64,000 bases of DNA from Filimonas sp. (GCA_017306865.1 JAFKHH010000011.1:558001-622000); one strand, 5' to 3'; numbered from the stretch's first letter, positions 44,092 through 53,979 are shown. Program-made: numbers and translations. Notes: generated from the letters alone by a model not told the origin.

Positions 44092-47000
44092 ATGAACATT
44101 AACATAAAACATCTTGGCCTTCTTTGCTTATCGCTGTTTGTAATCACAAGCAACTATTGCCAGCAACGCACATGGAAGGCGTCTTTTGACAATACCACTT
44201 CACTTGCAGTAACTGGTAGGGGAACCTCTACGCAACAGCAAGGCACATTACAAACGCAGGATGCGTATGTGTCATTGGGTGATTCTACATGGCGTAATTA
44301 TACCGTGAGTTTTCGTGCGCGTAGTATAGATACGGCAAACAATGTGCAGATATGGGCAGGCTTCCGTGCATACAACAGGAATGATCGTTATATAGTAGCC
44401 TTACGTGGCGGCAGGCAAAACAATTTATACCTGAGCCGTTTAGGATATATGGGTACAGATGAGTTCCTGGCATTGCGTACGCTTGACTTTCACCCGGAGC
44501 CGAATAAGTGGTATAACATACGCATAGCCGTTTGTGATAATCGCATACGTGTTTATTTGAATGACGAAGATTTACCCCGTATAGATGTGGTTGACAAGAA
44601 CAGCCGTCTGGCTCCGGCAGGAAGTGTAACGCTGGGCGGGGGATGGTTAAAGACTGAATACACAGATGTAGTAGTAAAATCGTTGAAAGAAAGTGAGTGG
44701 CGTGATGAGTCGAAGAAGGAATATGTAGTAGCATTATCCGCAGAAGATAAAGAGCAAATGCGTAGAAAGCAACGCGGTAATTATACACCTGTTGTAGTAA
44801 ACGCATTGTCCAAAACGCGCACAACTGTTTCGCTCAATGGCAACTGGTTATTTATGCCAACATATGAACTTGCAGACCAGGAAAAAGCCGTTTCGCCAGA
44901 GACAAACGACAAGCAATGGCATACCATGCACGTGCCTGATTTCTGGAACCCGATCCGCATATGGCTGCATGGAGAAACATTTGGCGGCTATACAAAAGGA
45001 GCATCAGATGCTTATTTTCAAAATGAAACCGCACGTTGTCAGAACTATACATTCGACTATAAAAAAACAGGTGCAGCCTGGTACAGGCAATGGATAGAAC
45101 TGCCTGCGGGAATAGAGCAGAAAGAAACGGAATTGTCTTTCGATGCCATATCTAAAGTAGCAGAAGTATATATCAATGGGAAGTTAGCTGGCAAACATAT
45201 CGGCATGTTTGGTGAGTTTAAAGTGAATGGCAAGGGATTGTTTAAGGCCGGTAAAAACCTCGTTACCGTAAAAGTGGTAAGAGATTATGTGTCTGATATA
45301 AAGGATGCAGGAAAGATCGTAGATGTAGCGGTAAGTGTGGAAGTAACCAATAAAATGCTGAAAGATCTTGCACATGGATTTTACAATGATGATCCGGCAG
45401 GAATATGGCAACCTGTTTCGCTGGTTATTACAGAGCCACTAAAGATAAAAGATGTGTATATACAACCGGGACTTACCGGGGCAGATTTTGATATTACAGT
45501 TAAAAATACAACAGCAACTGACCAGGTTTTTTCTGTACAAACAAATATTGGTGGTAAGAGTGGACAATTGTATAAAGGAGCCGCGTTACAACAAAGTATT
45601 ATTAAAGTAGGAGAAGAAAAAGTTTTCCATTATACCATAGATCAGTTGAAACCAAAACTATGGTCACCGCAGGAACCAAACTTGTATGACTTCAATTTTG
45701 CGATACAACAAAACGGGCAACTGGCAGATAGCACAACAATTGTTTCAGGCTTCCGCACCTTCGAAGTAAAAGAAGGTTTGTTTTACCTGAATGGAAGAAA
45801 ATACTGGTTGCGTGGCGGTAACCATACACCTTATGCGCTGGCGCCAAACGATACGGAACTGGCAGAAAAATTTTACGATCTGATGAAAGCCGGTAATATG
45901 GAAGTAACGCGAACGCACACTGCACCATATAATGAAAACTGGATTGCAGCGGCTGACAGGAAAGGTGTAGGTATCAGTTTCGAAGGCACCTGGCCCTGGT
46001 TAATGATCACTACTTCTATGCCGGATCAGAAACTGATAGAACTATGGGCAGATGAGTTTATAGACCTGCTTAAAAAATACCGCAATCATCCGTCTGTGTT
46101 GTTCTGGACAGTAAATAATGAGATGAAGTTTTATGACAATGATCCTGACTTTGAGCGTGCAAAGATCAAAATGCGGATTATATCAGAAGTAGTGAAGCGC
46201 ATGCGTAAAGCGGATAAAACACGCCCTATCAGCTTCGATTCAAACTATAAGCGGGATGAAAAGAAATTCGGAAAAGACTTCTTTAAAGATATTGATGATG
46301 GAGATATAGATGATATACATGCTTACATTAACTGGTATGATTATTCCATCTTCTCGCAGTTCAACGGCGAGTTTCAAAAACGGAATAAAAATACGGGCCG
46401 CCCGCTGATAAGCCAGGAAATGTCTTCCGGCTATCCGAACAATGAAACAGGCCATCCGACACGCTTTTATACACAGGTGCACCAGACTCCGCAGGAGTTA
46501 GTAGGAGAGCTGGCTTATGAGTATAGTAACCCCGCTTATTTCCTCGAAGCACAGGCTTTTATCACAGGAGAGCAGGCAGAAGCTTACAGGAGAAGTAATG
46601 ACCAGGCGTCCGGCATCTTACATTTTGCATTGCTAACCTGGTTTAGAAATGTGTACGACAGTAAAGCGATACAACCATACCCAACGTATTACGCACTACA
46701 ACGTGCGTTGCAACCTGTACTTGTAAGTGCAGAATTATATGGCAGACATTTTTATGCCGGGGAGAAAATAGCTACACGTATATGTGTAGTGAATGACAGG
46801 CATGAAGGAACGACACTGGAAGCGCCAACAGTGAACTGGCAATTGCTTACAGACAAAGGTGCTGTGTTGGCATCTGGTAAGCAGATCGCGGCAGACGTGC
46901 CTTATTATGGCAGAGTATGGGTTACACCAGAAATAGTAATTCCTGCTTCGTTGCAGGCAGAAAGAGTGAATGCAAAACTGGTTGTAACACTTTCAGAAAA

Positions 47001-47703
47001 AGGAAAGCAAGTGTCAGCAAACGAATACAAGATAGTATTGGCAAATAAGAAGTATGTAACTGGCACTACTGCAAACATTGTACTCGTAGATGGGCAAAAT
47101 AACATGAAACCAGCCTTTGATAAACTAGGTGCAAAATATACTACGGCGGCCAACATAACAGATGCGCTGAAAGCTGCGGGTAAAGTAATGGTGCTGGCTG
47201 GATTGCAAGCTGGTAAAAACTGCAGCGAAGAAGATGTGAAGGCTTTGCAGGCGGCTATAGCAAATGGTAAGCGTATTCTGCTGCTGGATGCGGCAGGCAT
47301 AGCACAACAATTGTTCCCGGCAGCTATAAGTGGTACACAAAGTTTTAAAGAAGGAGATATTGTAAATATGGATGTGCCAGAGTCTGGCGTATTCAGTGGA
47401 CTGGATAAACTGGATTTGCGCTACTTCAATAACAATGTGAGAGAATTGCCTGCCGTATGCAGTACTGCTTTATCTGTAAACAGGGGTAAGGGAGTGGAAA
47501 TATTGGCAAAGCACATTAGTGTACACGGTTATATTAAAGGTGAGATGGATGAGCGCGCAGTATATATGCAAAAGATCCAGGGTGCAACTATTGTAAAGCT
47601 GAATGAAAACGTGTTGCTGTCAACGATGTTACTGGATAAGGCCGCAACTGATCCGGTAGCTGGAAAGCTGTTGAGTAATATGATAAATGAATTAACGAAA
47701 TAG
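44092..47703 (+). CDS. Glycoside hydrolase family 2 protein with N-terminal LamG/GH16-like module
   Basis: The start is the ATG at 44092, which begins a signal peptide (LGLLCLSLFVITSNYCQQ); the upstream 20 codons are read-through of a repeat. Of about 1203 residues, 25-200 form a LamG/DUF1080-like sandwich (NVQIWAGFRAYNRNDRYIVA), about 260-420 the GH2 sugar-binding domain and about 580-880 the barrel with acid/base Glu in FWTVNNEMKFYD and nucleophile Glu in PLISQEMSSGY. A GATase-like domain follows (NIVLVDGQNN, RILLLDAAG), echoing the first GH2. The added sandwich may bind the glycan. The exact activity is unknown. Confidence 0.87.
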   Translation: MNINIKHLGLLCLSLFVITSNYCQQRTWKASFDNTTSLAVTGRGTSTQQQGTLQTQDAYVSLGDSTWRNYTVSFRARSIDTANNVQIWAGFRAYNRNDRYIVALRGGRQNNLYLSRLGYMGTDEFLALRTLDFHPEPNKWYNIRIAVCDNRIRVYLNDEDLPRIDVVDKNSRLAPAGSVTLGGGWLKTEYTDVVVKSLKESEWRDESKKEYVVALSAEDKEQMRRKQRGNYTPVVVNALSKTRTTVSLNGNWLFMPTYELADQEKAVSPETNDKQWHTMHVPDFWNPIRIWLHGETFGGYTKGASDAYFQNETARCQNYTFDYKKTGAAWYRQWIELPAGIEQKETELSFDAISKVAEVYINGKLAGKHIGMFGEFKVNGKGLFKAGKNLVTVKVVRDYVSDIKDAGKIVDVAVSVEVTNKMLKDLAHGFYNDDPAGIWQPVSLVITEPLKIKDVYIQPGLTGADFDITVKNTTATDQVFSVQTNIGGKSGQLYKGAALQQSIIKVGEEKVFHYTIDQLKPKLWSPQEPNLYDFNFAIQQNGQLADSTTIVSGFRTFEVKEGLFYLNGRKYWLRGGNHTPYALAPNDTELAEKFYDLMKAGNMEVTRTHTAPYNENWIAAADRKGVGISFEGTWPWLMITTSMPDQKLIELWADEFIDLLKKYRNHPSVLFWTVNNEMKFYDNDPDFERAKIKMRIISEVVKRMRKADKTRPISFDSNYKRDEKKFGKDFFKDIDDGDIDDIHAYINWYDYSIFSQFNGEFQKRNKNTGRPLISQEMSSGYPNNETGHPTRFYTQVHQTPQELVGELAYEYSNPAYFLEAQAFITGEQAEAYRRSNDQASGILHFALLTWFRNVYDSKAIQPYPTYYALQRALQPVLVSAELYGRHFYAGEKIATRICVVNDRHEGTTLEAPTVNWQLLTDKGAVLASGKQIAADVPYYGRVWVTPEIVIPASLQAERVNAKLVVTLSEKGKQVSANEYKIVLANKKYVTGTTANIVLVDGQNNMKPAFDKLGAKYTTAANITDALKAAGKVMVLAGLQAGKNCSEEDVKALQAAIANGKRILLLDAAGIAQQLFPAAISGTQSFKEGDIVNMDVPESGVFSGLDKLDLRYFNNNVRELPAVCSTALSVNRGKGVEILAKHISVHGYIKGEMDERAVYMQKIQGATIVKLNENVLLSTMLLDKAATDPVAGKLLSNMINELTK

Positions 47704-47773
47704 GTTACGTCATACAAGCATCACTTTGTGTTCCTAATGTTTGCATTGTGGTCCTTGTGGTAAAAGAGATTGT

Positions 47774-49048
47774 ATGAAGAAAGTTTATTGGATAATATTG
47801 TTTAGTTTTTATTGTGCATTTGCTCATGCGCAAAATAAGCATGCTGCACAGTCTATGTACCCTTCTTATAAAGGACTGGTGATGGCTGGTTACCAGGGAT
47901 GGTTCAGAGCGGAAGGGGATGGTGCTAAGGCAGGGTTCTCGCATTATTTCCGCGATACAAACCGTTGCGGTATAGATATGTGGCCCGATGTAAGCGAGTA
48001 TGCAAAAACGTATAATACGCCATTTAAAATGGCTGATGGATCACCGGCAAAGCTGTTCAGTTCTTACGATAAGAGTACGGTCGATCTTCATTTTAAATGG
48101 ATGAAAGAATATGGTGTAGACGGCGTATTTATGCAGCGGTTCTTTTCTACGGCAAAAGAGAAAAAACAGGGAAATTCATCCCTCACCGTATTGCGCAATG
48201 CACTTAGCGCAGCATCTGCAAACGGACGGGCAATTGCTGTAATGTATGACCTGTCTGGCCTGGGTGCAAACGGGGAAGATTGCTCTGCGCTGATAGAGGA
48301 CTGGAAATACCTGGTAGACTCCTTGCGTGTAACGAACCAGGAAGGAAAGAAAACCTATTTGCAGCACAATGGCAAACCCGTTGTTGCTATATGGGGCATC
48401 GGCTTTCCGGATAGGCCATATTCCATACGTAACATAGGATTGGAAAGACTGATCGATTTTCTGAAGAATGACCCGGTTTATGGAAACTGTGCTGTTATGC
48501 TGGGGGTGCCTGCTTTCTGGCGCACGCTGAATGCTGATTGCGTAAGCGACCCATATTTGCATGAGCTGATCCGTAAGTGTGATATTATTCTGCCTTGGAC
48601 CGTACAACGGTTTACGCCGCTGTTGCACAATGATATGGACAGGTACAGGGACCTGGTTATTGATGATATGACATGGTGCAGAAATAACGGTGTAGATTAT
48701 GTGCCGTGTGTATGCCCTGGCTTTAGCTGGCACAACCTGAGCCGTTATGAATTTCCTGATGATGTAAAACCTGTAGCTTCTATACCAAGACAAGGCGGCC
48801 GTTTTTATTGGCAGCAAATAGCAACAGCTATCCGTTCCGGAGCGTCCATGTTGTACGTTGCCATGTTTGATGAAGTAAATGAAGCGACAGCCATCTTTAA
48901 GGCTACAGATAAACCACCGGTGAGTACGGTTGCGGGTTTTATAAATATGGATGGCAAACCTTCAGACCATTATTTATGGCTGACAGGAGAGGCCGGGAAA
49001 ATGCTCAGAAGAGAAAAACCGCTGGCGATGAAAATGCCGGAAAGATAG
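47774..49048 (+). CDS. GH71/GH99-like glycoside hydrolase, first of a pair
   Basis: The ATG at 47774 begins a signal peptide (IILFSFYCAFAHAQ); the frame's earlier ATG at 47741 lies in a repeat and is rejected. The 424-residue protein has YPSYKGLVMAGYQGWF, FSSYDKSTVDLHFKWMKEYGVDGVFMQRF, CPGFSWHN and YVAMFDEVNEATAIFK, the pattern of GH71/GH99-like proteins. GH99 enzymes are endo-alpha-mannosidases and GH71 alpha-1,3-glucanases; both use acidic residues near the barrel end, as in FDE here. A close paralogue follows after 144 bases. With two GH92 enzymes in the region, an alpha-mannan-related substrate is the better guess. Confidence 0.82.
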   Translation: MKKVYWIILFSFYCAFAHAQNKHAAQSMYPSYKGLVMAGYQGWFRAEGDGAKAGFSHYFRDTNRCGIDMWPDVSEYAKTYNTPFKMADGSPAKLFSSYDKSTVDLHFKWMKEYGVDGVFMQRFFSTAKEKKQGNSSLTVLRNALSAASANGRAIAVMYDLSGLGANGEDCSALIEDWKYLVDSLRVTNQEGKKTYLQHNGKPVVAIWGIGFPDRPYSIRNIGLERLIDFLKNDPVYGNCAVMLGVPAFWRTLNADCVSDPYLHELIRKCDIILPWTVQRFTPLLHNDMDRYRDLVIDDMTWCRNNGVDYVPCVCPGFSWHNLSRYEFPDDVKPVASIPRQGGRFYWQQIATAIRSGASMLYVAMFDEVNEATAIFKATDKPPVSTVAGFINMDGKPSDHYLWLTGEAGKMLRREKPLAMKMPER

Positions 49049-49049
49049 G

Positions 49050-49170
49050 GTATTTGAAATTTGAGATTTGATATTTGAGATGATTCATAATACAGGCATC
49101 TTCATTTCAAATTTTAAATCTCAAATCTCAAATTCTTCTTCTTGGTGTTTTTGAGCCTTGGTGGCTAGTT
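49050..49170. repeat. Repeat spacer between the GH71/99-like paralogues
   Basis: TTTGAAATTTGAGATTTGATA at 49053-49080 faces the inverse at 49105-49132, then a TTCTTGGTGTTTTTGAGCCTTGG tract. It is similar in form to 14104 and 33811. Confidence 0.65.
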
Positions 49171-49192
49171 ACGGGACAATAAAAATATAAAG

Positions 49193-50473
49193 ATGTATAG
49201 GAAAATAATATCGTGTGCAATAGTTGCAACTATATTGATTGTAACGGATGTGAATGCACAATTGAAGCATAGCGCCACTTCAGCCTTCCCATCTTATAAA
49301 GGATTGGTGATGGCTGGTTACCAGGGTTGGTTTAATGCGCCGGATGATGGGGCCGGCAGGGGATGGAACCACTATCACAATGGTAAAAAGTTTGAGCCGG
49401 GTAATTGCAAGTTTGATCTGTGGCCGGATATGACCGAGTATAAGAAAACATACGCTACGCCATTTAAATATGCAGATAGCAGCACTGCTTATTTGTTCAG
49501 CTCCTATGATAAAAGCACGGTTGATCTACACTTTAAATGGATGAAAGAATACGGTGTTGATGGCGCATTTGTACAACGTTTTGTTTCAACAGTCAGAAGC
49601 GGCACCTCATTAAAACATAATAATACCGTATTGGCGCATGCGCTGGATGCTGCAAAAAAATACCATCGTGCGATTGCTGTTATGTATGACTTTTCTGGTA
49701 TGCGGGATAGCACGGACGTTCCATTGATCATCAATGACTGGAAAAATTTAGTGGATAGTCTGCACCTCACAACAGGCGGAAAGCATCAGCCATATTTATA
49801 TCACAACAACAAACCTTTAGTTGCATTGTGGGGCGTAGGGTTCGCCGGACGCAAATACACATCAAGAAGCATACGCCGCATTATGGATTTTTTGCAGTAC
49901 GATCCCGTATATGGTGGATGTGCAATCTTGTTAGGTGTACCCACAGGCTGGCGTGAACAAAAAGGTGATGCAGGAAGTGATACTGCTTTTGTTGGCTTAC
50001 TTAAGTCAGCAGATATTATTCAGCCCTGGTTTGTTGGAAGATTTAATGCGAATAACATCAATGATCAGCCCAAGCGCATAGCGGCAGACCTGGCATGGTG
50101 CAAAGCAAATAATGTGGATTATGTACCTGTGGTATATCCTGGTTTTAGCTGGCACAATATGTATCCAACAAATCCTACGGACCAGATACCACGCAACAGG
50201 GGAACTTTTTACTGGCAGCAAATAGCAGGAGCAATTAATGCTGGTGTGGGGATGTTGTATGTAGCTATGTTTGATGAGATAGATGAAGGCACCGCGATCT
50301 TTAAAGTGTCAACCAATCCTCCGGTAGGTGCAAGCCCTTTTGTAAAATTTGAAACGGGCATTCCGTCTGATTATTATTTATACCTGACAGGTAAAGCAGG
50401 CGCTATGTTGCGAAAGCAAGAACCACTGTCATTACAGGTGCCTTTACCACCAACCATTTCGAATAAAAATTAA
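49193..50473 (+). CDS. GH71/GH99-like glycoside hydrolase, second of a pair
   Basis: This 426-residue paralogue of the preceding gene has its own signal peptide (to about residue 23, DVNAQ) and the same blocks: FPSYKGLVMAGYQGWF, FSSYDKSTVDLHFKWMKEYGVDG, YPGFSWHN and YVAMFDEIDEGTAIFK. The metal- and sugar-binding loops differ more (GRGWNHYHNGKKFEPGNCKF against GFSHYFRDTNRCGID), which fits two enzymes with related but distinct substrates. It ends 22 bases before the ROK kinase gene, so the two are likely cotranscribed. Confidence 0.82.
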   Translation: MYRKIISCAIVATILIVTDVNAQLKHSATSAFPSYKGLVMAGYQGWFNAPDDGAGRGWNHYHNGKKFEPGNCKFDLWPDMTEYKKTYATPFKYADSSTAYLFSSYDKSTVDLHFKWMKEYGVDGAFVQRFVSTVRSGTSLKHNNTVLAHALDAAKKYHRAIAVMYDFSGMRDSTDVPLIINDWKNLVDSLHLTTGGKHQPYLYHNNKPLVALWGVGFAGRKYTSRSIRRIMDFLQYDPVYGGCAILLGVPTGWREQKGDAGSDTAFVGLLKSADIIQPWFVGRFNANNINDQPKRIAADLAWCKANNVDYVPVVYPGFSWHNMYPTNPTDQIPRNRGTFYWQQIAGAINAGVGMLYVAMFDEIDEGTAIFKVSTNPPVGASPFVKFETGIPSDYYLYLTGKAGAMLRKQEPLSLQVPLPPTISNKN

Positions 50474-50495
50474 ACCATCCGTTGAAGCAATAATT

Positions 50496-51359
50496 ATGAA
50501 ACAGCAAACACATCTTTGTGGCGTAGATATAGGCGGATCGCATATTACGGCTGCATTTATAGAGAGAGAGACGCGTAGTGTAAATACCAGTTCATTGCGC
50601 AGGGCAAATGTAGATTCAGGCAATACAGCAGCACATATATTAGATGCATGGACACAGGTGTTGTTGCCCTTTGCAGAAAGCAAACCGTTACACATAGGTA
50701 TTGCCATGCCTGGCCCGTTTGATTACGAAGCAGGCATTAGCCAGATCAAAGGGCAGGCAAAGTATGATGCCTTATACGGGTTGAATATAAAAGAAGAGCT
50801 GGCCAGGCGGCTGGGTATTTCCCGCGATGATATTTCCATGTCGAACGATGCTTCCTGCTTTCTCAAAGGAGAAGTGGCAGGCGGCAGTGCGCAAAAATAC
50901 CGTCATGTAGTGGGTGTAACATTGGGTACGGGTTTAGGCTCAGCAGTCTTTCACGATGATGAAGCAGTAGATGCAGATTTATGGTGCAGTCCTTTTAAAG
51001 ACGGCATAGCGGAAGAATATTTGTCTACACGCTGGATGGTGAAGCGTTACGCACAACTCACCGGAACAAGTGTGCCGGATGTGCGATCGTTAACTGCATA
51101 CCTGCCTGCAAGCCCTTATGCACAACAGGTGTTTAATGAGTTTGGTCATAACCTGGGTTTATTTCTCGCATCTTTTGTACAGCAGGAGCAGGTAGAAGCA
51201 ATTGTAATAGGTGGTAACATAGCACGTGCTATGGTCTTCTTCAACGAAGCCTTACAAAATGCATTGCACCAGGAAGGTGTAGATGTAGCCGTGCATGTAT
51301 CCGGACTGGGCGAACATGCTGCACTGGTAGGCGCTGTGTATGATACGATATTGGTGTGA
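50496..51359 (+). CDS. ROK-family sugar kinase without the zinc motif
   Basis: The 287-residue cytoplasmic protein opens CGVDIGGSHITAAFIE (the ATP-binding DIGG-type motif) and has GIAMPGPFDYEAG, SNDASCFLKGE with the catalytic Asp, and VTLGTGLGSAVF. The CxCGxxGCxE zinc site of most ROK kinases is absent; the equivalent stretch reads DADLWCSPFKDGIAEEYLS. It would phosphorylate a hexose released by the locus, mannose or glucose being likely; the absence of a DNA-binding N terminus argues against a repressor. It is the only cytoplasmic enzyme among the secreted hydrolases and follows the GH71/99-like gene closely. Confidence 0.88.
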   Translation: MKQQTHLCGVDIGGSHITAAFIERETRSVNTSSLRRANVDSGNTAAHILDAWTQVLLPFAESKPLHIGIAMPGPFDYEAGISQIKGQAKYDALYGLNIKEELARRLGISRDDISMSNDASCFLKGEVAGGSAQKYRHVVGVTLGTGLGSAVFHDDEAVDADLWCSPFKDGIAEEYLSTRWMVKRYAQLTGTSVPDVRSLTAYLPASPYAQQVFNEFGHNLGLFLASFVQQEQVEAIVIGGNIARAMVFFNEALQNALHQEGVDVAVHVSGLGEHAALVGAVYDTILV

Positions 51360-51361
51360 GG

Positions 51362-51645
51362 GAGTGAGTGGAGAGTTGTCAGTTGTGAGATGAGGAAAAA
51401 TATCGAAACAGGAATGTTAGTGTTTAATTGTTATATGGTTGAATTGTTGGATTGTTGATTTTGGAGCATGGGCACAACAATATAGCCATTCAACAATTTA
51501 GCAATTGCTACTTTTCATCGTAGTTCGCTTCAGCGAACTGATAAAAAATAAAAATCCCTCTGTGTTCTTTGCGAGTCCTCCGCGTCCTTTGCGATATTTC
51601 TATCGCAGAGAACGCAAAGAATACGCAAAGAGCGCAGAGTAAGAA
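51362..51645. repeat. Stacked repeat families before the second GH92 gene
   Basis: In order: an inverse GTGAGATGAGG-type tract related to the 54-bp repeat (51362-51392), an ATTGTTATATGGTTGAATTG inverted pair (51421-51508), a hairpin AGTTCGCT/AGCGAACT (51522-51539) and a facing pair of CTTTGCG tracts (51556-51640) that fold on each other. The last pair ends 10 bases before the ATG and would lie in the leader. Confidence 0.7.
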
Positions 51646-51651
51646 TACATC

Positions 51652-53844
51652 ATGAAAAAGATCCTTTCCATTGCTTGCTTATTTGCCTGTACTGTTCTGC
51701 ATGCACAGTCACTCACGCGTTATGTAAATCCGCATATAGGGTCGGGTGGGCATGGGCATGTATTTGTGGGTGCCAGTGTTCCTTTTGGTGCAGTGCAATT
51801 AGGCCCGTCAAACATTTACAAAGGGTGGGACTGGTGTTCCGGCTATAATTATGATGACAGTATTATTGCGGGGTTTGCGCATCTGCATTTAAGCGGAACA
51901 GGAATTGGCGATTTAGGAGACGTATTGATTATGCCCTACACAGGAGAAGTAAAATTGTCCAAAGGCACACAGGAAAGTCACAGCACAGGTTATTCTTCCT
52001 TATACAAACATGCAAATGAAAAAGTAAGACCCGGCTACTATTCTGTGAAGCTGGATGATTCCAATATACAGGTAGAACTAACCGCAACAGCCCGGGTAGG
52101 TTATCATCGTTATCATTTTCCGGAGAATGGTAAAGCAGCGCATATTATTATTGATCTGAAAGAAGGTATCAACGATAAAACAACGGATAGTTATTTAGAA
52201 CAGAAAGATGCGTACACATTAGTTGGTTACCGCGCATCATCCGGTTGGGCGAAGAAGCAACAGGAATATTTCGCTATACGTTTTGCAAAGCCCATGGCGC
52301 AATTGAGCTTGTATGAAGAAAATAAACTGCTCAATGCTACAAAAGCAAATGGAATTGCTATTAAAGGCTTGATCGGGTTTAGGTCTGCACCAGGAATAGT
52401 AGCGTTCAAAGTGGGCCTGTCGCCTGTAAGCACAGATAATGCATTGAAGAATATAGATGCAGAGCTGCCAGGATGGGATTTTGAAAAAGTAGTAGCTGAT
52501 GCAGATAAACTATGGAACAAAGAATTAAGTAAAATAAAAATAGAAACCAAAGATGATGCTACGCGGGATGTGTTTTATACCGCACTGTACCACACCATGA
52601 TCAACCCAAGTTTGTTTAACGATCATAATAAAGATTATCGTGGCGTAAATGGGGCGCATTATAAAAGTGCTTCATTTGACAATTATTCTGTTTTCTCCTT
52701 GTGGGATACTTACCGGGCAGTGCATCCGCTGTTTGCCTTGACACAACCTCAGCGTGTAAATGATATGATTAATTCCATGCTGGCAGTATATGAGCAAAAG
52801 GGCAAACTACCCATCTGGCAACTGATGGGCTATGAAACGGGAACAATGGTTGGCATTAGCAGCGAGCAGGTAATAGCAGAGGCATACCTGAAAGGTTTCA
52901 AAGGATTTGATGCCAATCGCGCATGGAACGCGTTGAAATCAACAGCCACATCTGATACGCTTGGCTTAAATTATGTTGCTGCTGGTAAGCCTATTCCATC
53001 TGATACGAATATTTTCAGGCCGGTAGCACGCGCATTGGAGTACAATATAGGAGACGCCAGTATAGCGCTGATGGCAAAGGCGATGGGTAAGGAGACCGAC
53101 TACAATTATTTCAAAAAGCGTTCAGGTAGCTATCATTTGTATTATGATGCACAGACCGGATTTTTCAGGGGAAAATTATCGAACGGTAACTGGACGCAGC
53201 CTTTTGATCCTGTTAAGTCAAACAAACCATGGGCCGCGGATTATGCAGAAGGAAACGCGTGGCAATATTTATGGCTTGCACCGCATGATGTAGACGGGTT
53301 AGTTGCATTGCTGGGCGGTAAAGAAAAATTCATAAACAGGTTGGATAGTTTCTTTGCACTTCAATCTCCACCAGATCCGCAGGCATTGGCAGACCTGACT
53401 GGTATGATCGGGCAATATGCGCATGGCAATGAACCCAGTCACCACATTGCATATCTCTATGCTATGGTAGGAGAGCAGTGGAAGACAGCAGAGAAAGTGA
53501 GACAGATCATGCGTGAGTTTTATCACAACAAGCCAGATGGTATTATAGGTAATGAAGATTGCGGGCAAATGTCTGCCTGGTATATCTTTTCTGCTCTTGG
53601 ATTTTACCCGGTCTTTCCTGCATCGGGTGAGTATGTGATCGGAAGCCCGGTAGTAGACAAAGCGTCTATTACTACTCCTTCGGGAAAAATATTTACAGTT
53701 GAGGCCGTTAATAACAGCGCGGAAAATATCTATGTGCAAAAAATAGAGTTAAACGGCAAGGCATATACAAAGCATACGATTCAACATAGCGAATTGCTAA
53801 AAGGGGGAACGCTGAAGTTTTTTATGGGAAGTAAGAAAGAGTAG
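51652..53844 (+). CDS. Glycoside hydrolase family 92 (alpha-mannosidase), canonical
   Basis: The 730-residue protein has a short signal peptide (ending TVLHAQ) and standard GH92 blocks: YVNPHIGSGGHGHVFVGASV, FAHLHLSGTGIGDLGD, MIGQYAHGNEPSHHIAYLY and GNEDCGQMSAWYIFSALGFYPV, where the Glu of GNED is the catalytic acid and calcium ligands lie nearby. The enzyme should remove terminal alpha-mannose outside the cytoplasm. It ends the carbohydrate region; a REPIN-like structure follows. A long leader with stacked repeats separates it from the ROK kinase gene, so it may have its own promoter. Confidence 0.95.
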   Translation: MKKILSIACLFACTVLHAQSLTRYVNPHIGSGGHGHVFVGASVPFGAVQLGPSNIYKGWDWCSGYNYDDSIIAGFAHLHLSGTGIGDLGDVLIMPYTGEVKLSKGTQESHSTGYSSLYKHANEKVRPGYYSVKLDDSNIQVELTATARVGYHRYHFPENGKAAHIIIDLKEGINDKTTDSYLEQKDAYTLVGYRASSGWAKKQQEYFAIRFAKPMAQLSLYEENKLLNATKANGIAIKGLIGFRSAPGIVAFKVGLSPVSTDNALKNIDAELPGWDFEKVVADADKLWNKELSKIKIETKDDATRDVFYTALYHTMINPSLFNDHNKDYRGVNGAHYKSASFDNYSVFSLWDTYRAVHPLFALTQPQRVNDMINSMLAVYEQKGKLPIWQLMGYETGTMVGISSEQVIAEAYLKGFKGFDANRAWNALKSTATSDTLGLNYVAAGKPIPSDTNIFRPVARALEYNIGDASIALMAKAMGKETDYNYFKKRSGSYHLYYDAQTGFFRGKLSNGNWTQPFDPVKSNKPWAADYAEGNAWQYLWLAPHDVDGLVALLGGKEKFINRLDSFFALQSPPDPQALADLTGMIGQYAHGNEPSHHIAYLYAMVGEQWKTAEKVRQIMREFYHNKPDGIIGNEDCGQMSAWYIFSALGFYPVFPASGEYVIGSPVVDKASITTPSGKIFTVEAVNNSAENIYVQKIELNGKAYTKHTIQHSELLKGGTLKFFMGSKKE

Positions 53845-53853
53845 AAAACCAAC

Positions 53854-53979
53854 GCTGTTCGACATGTTAGCGAAGCGCATGTCGAACGTTGATAAAACGG
53901 ATTTGTAATCCGTATGCAAAAGGATAAACATCCTTTATATCTATAATTCGACATGCGCTTCGCTAACATGTCGAACAGC
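53854..53979. repeat. REPIN-like element: two inverted palindromic units
   Basis: The 33 bases 53854-53886 are the exact reverse complement of 53947-53979. Each unit is itself palindromic (GTTCGACATG with CATGTCGAAC). The 60-base loop holds two more hairpins, ACGGATT/AATCCGT (53899-53915) and AAAGGAT/ATCCTTT. Confidence 0.85.
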
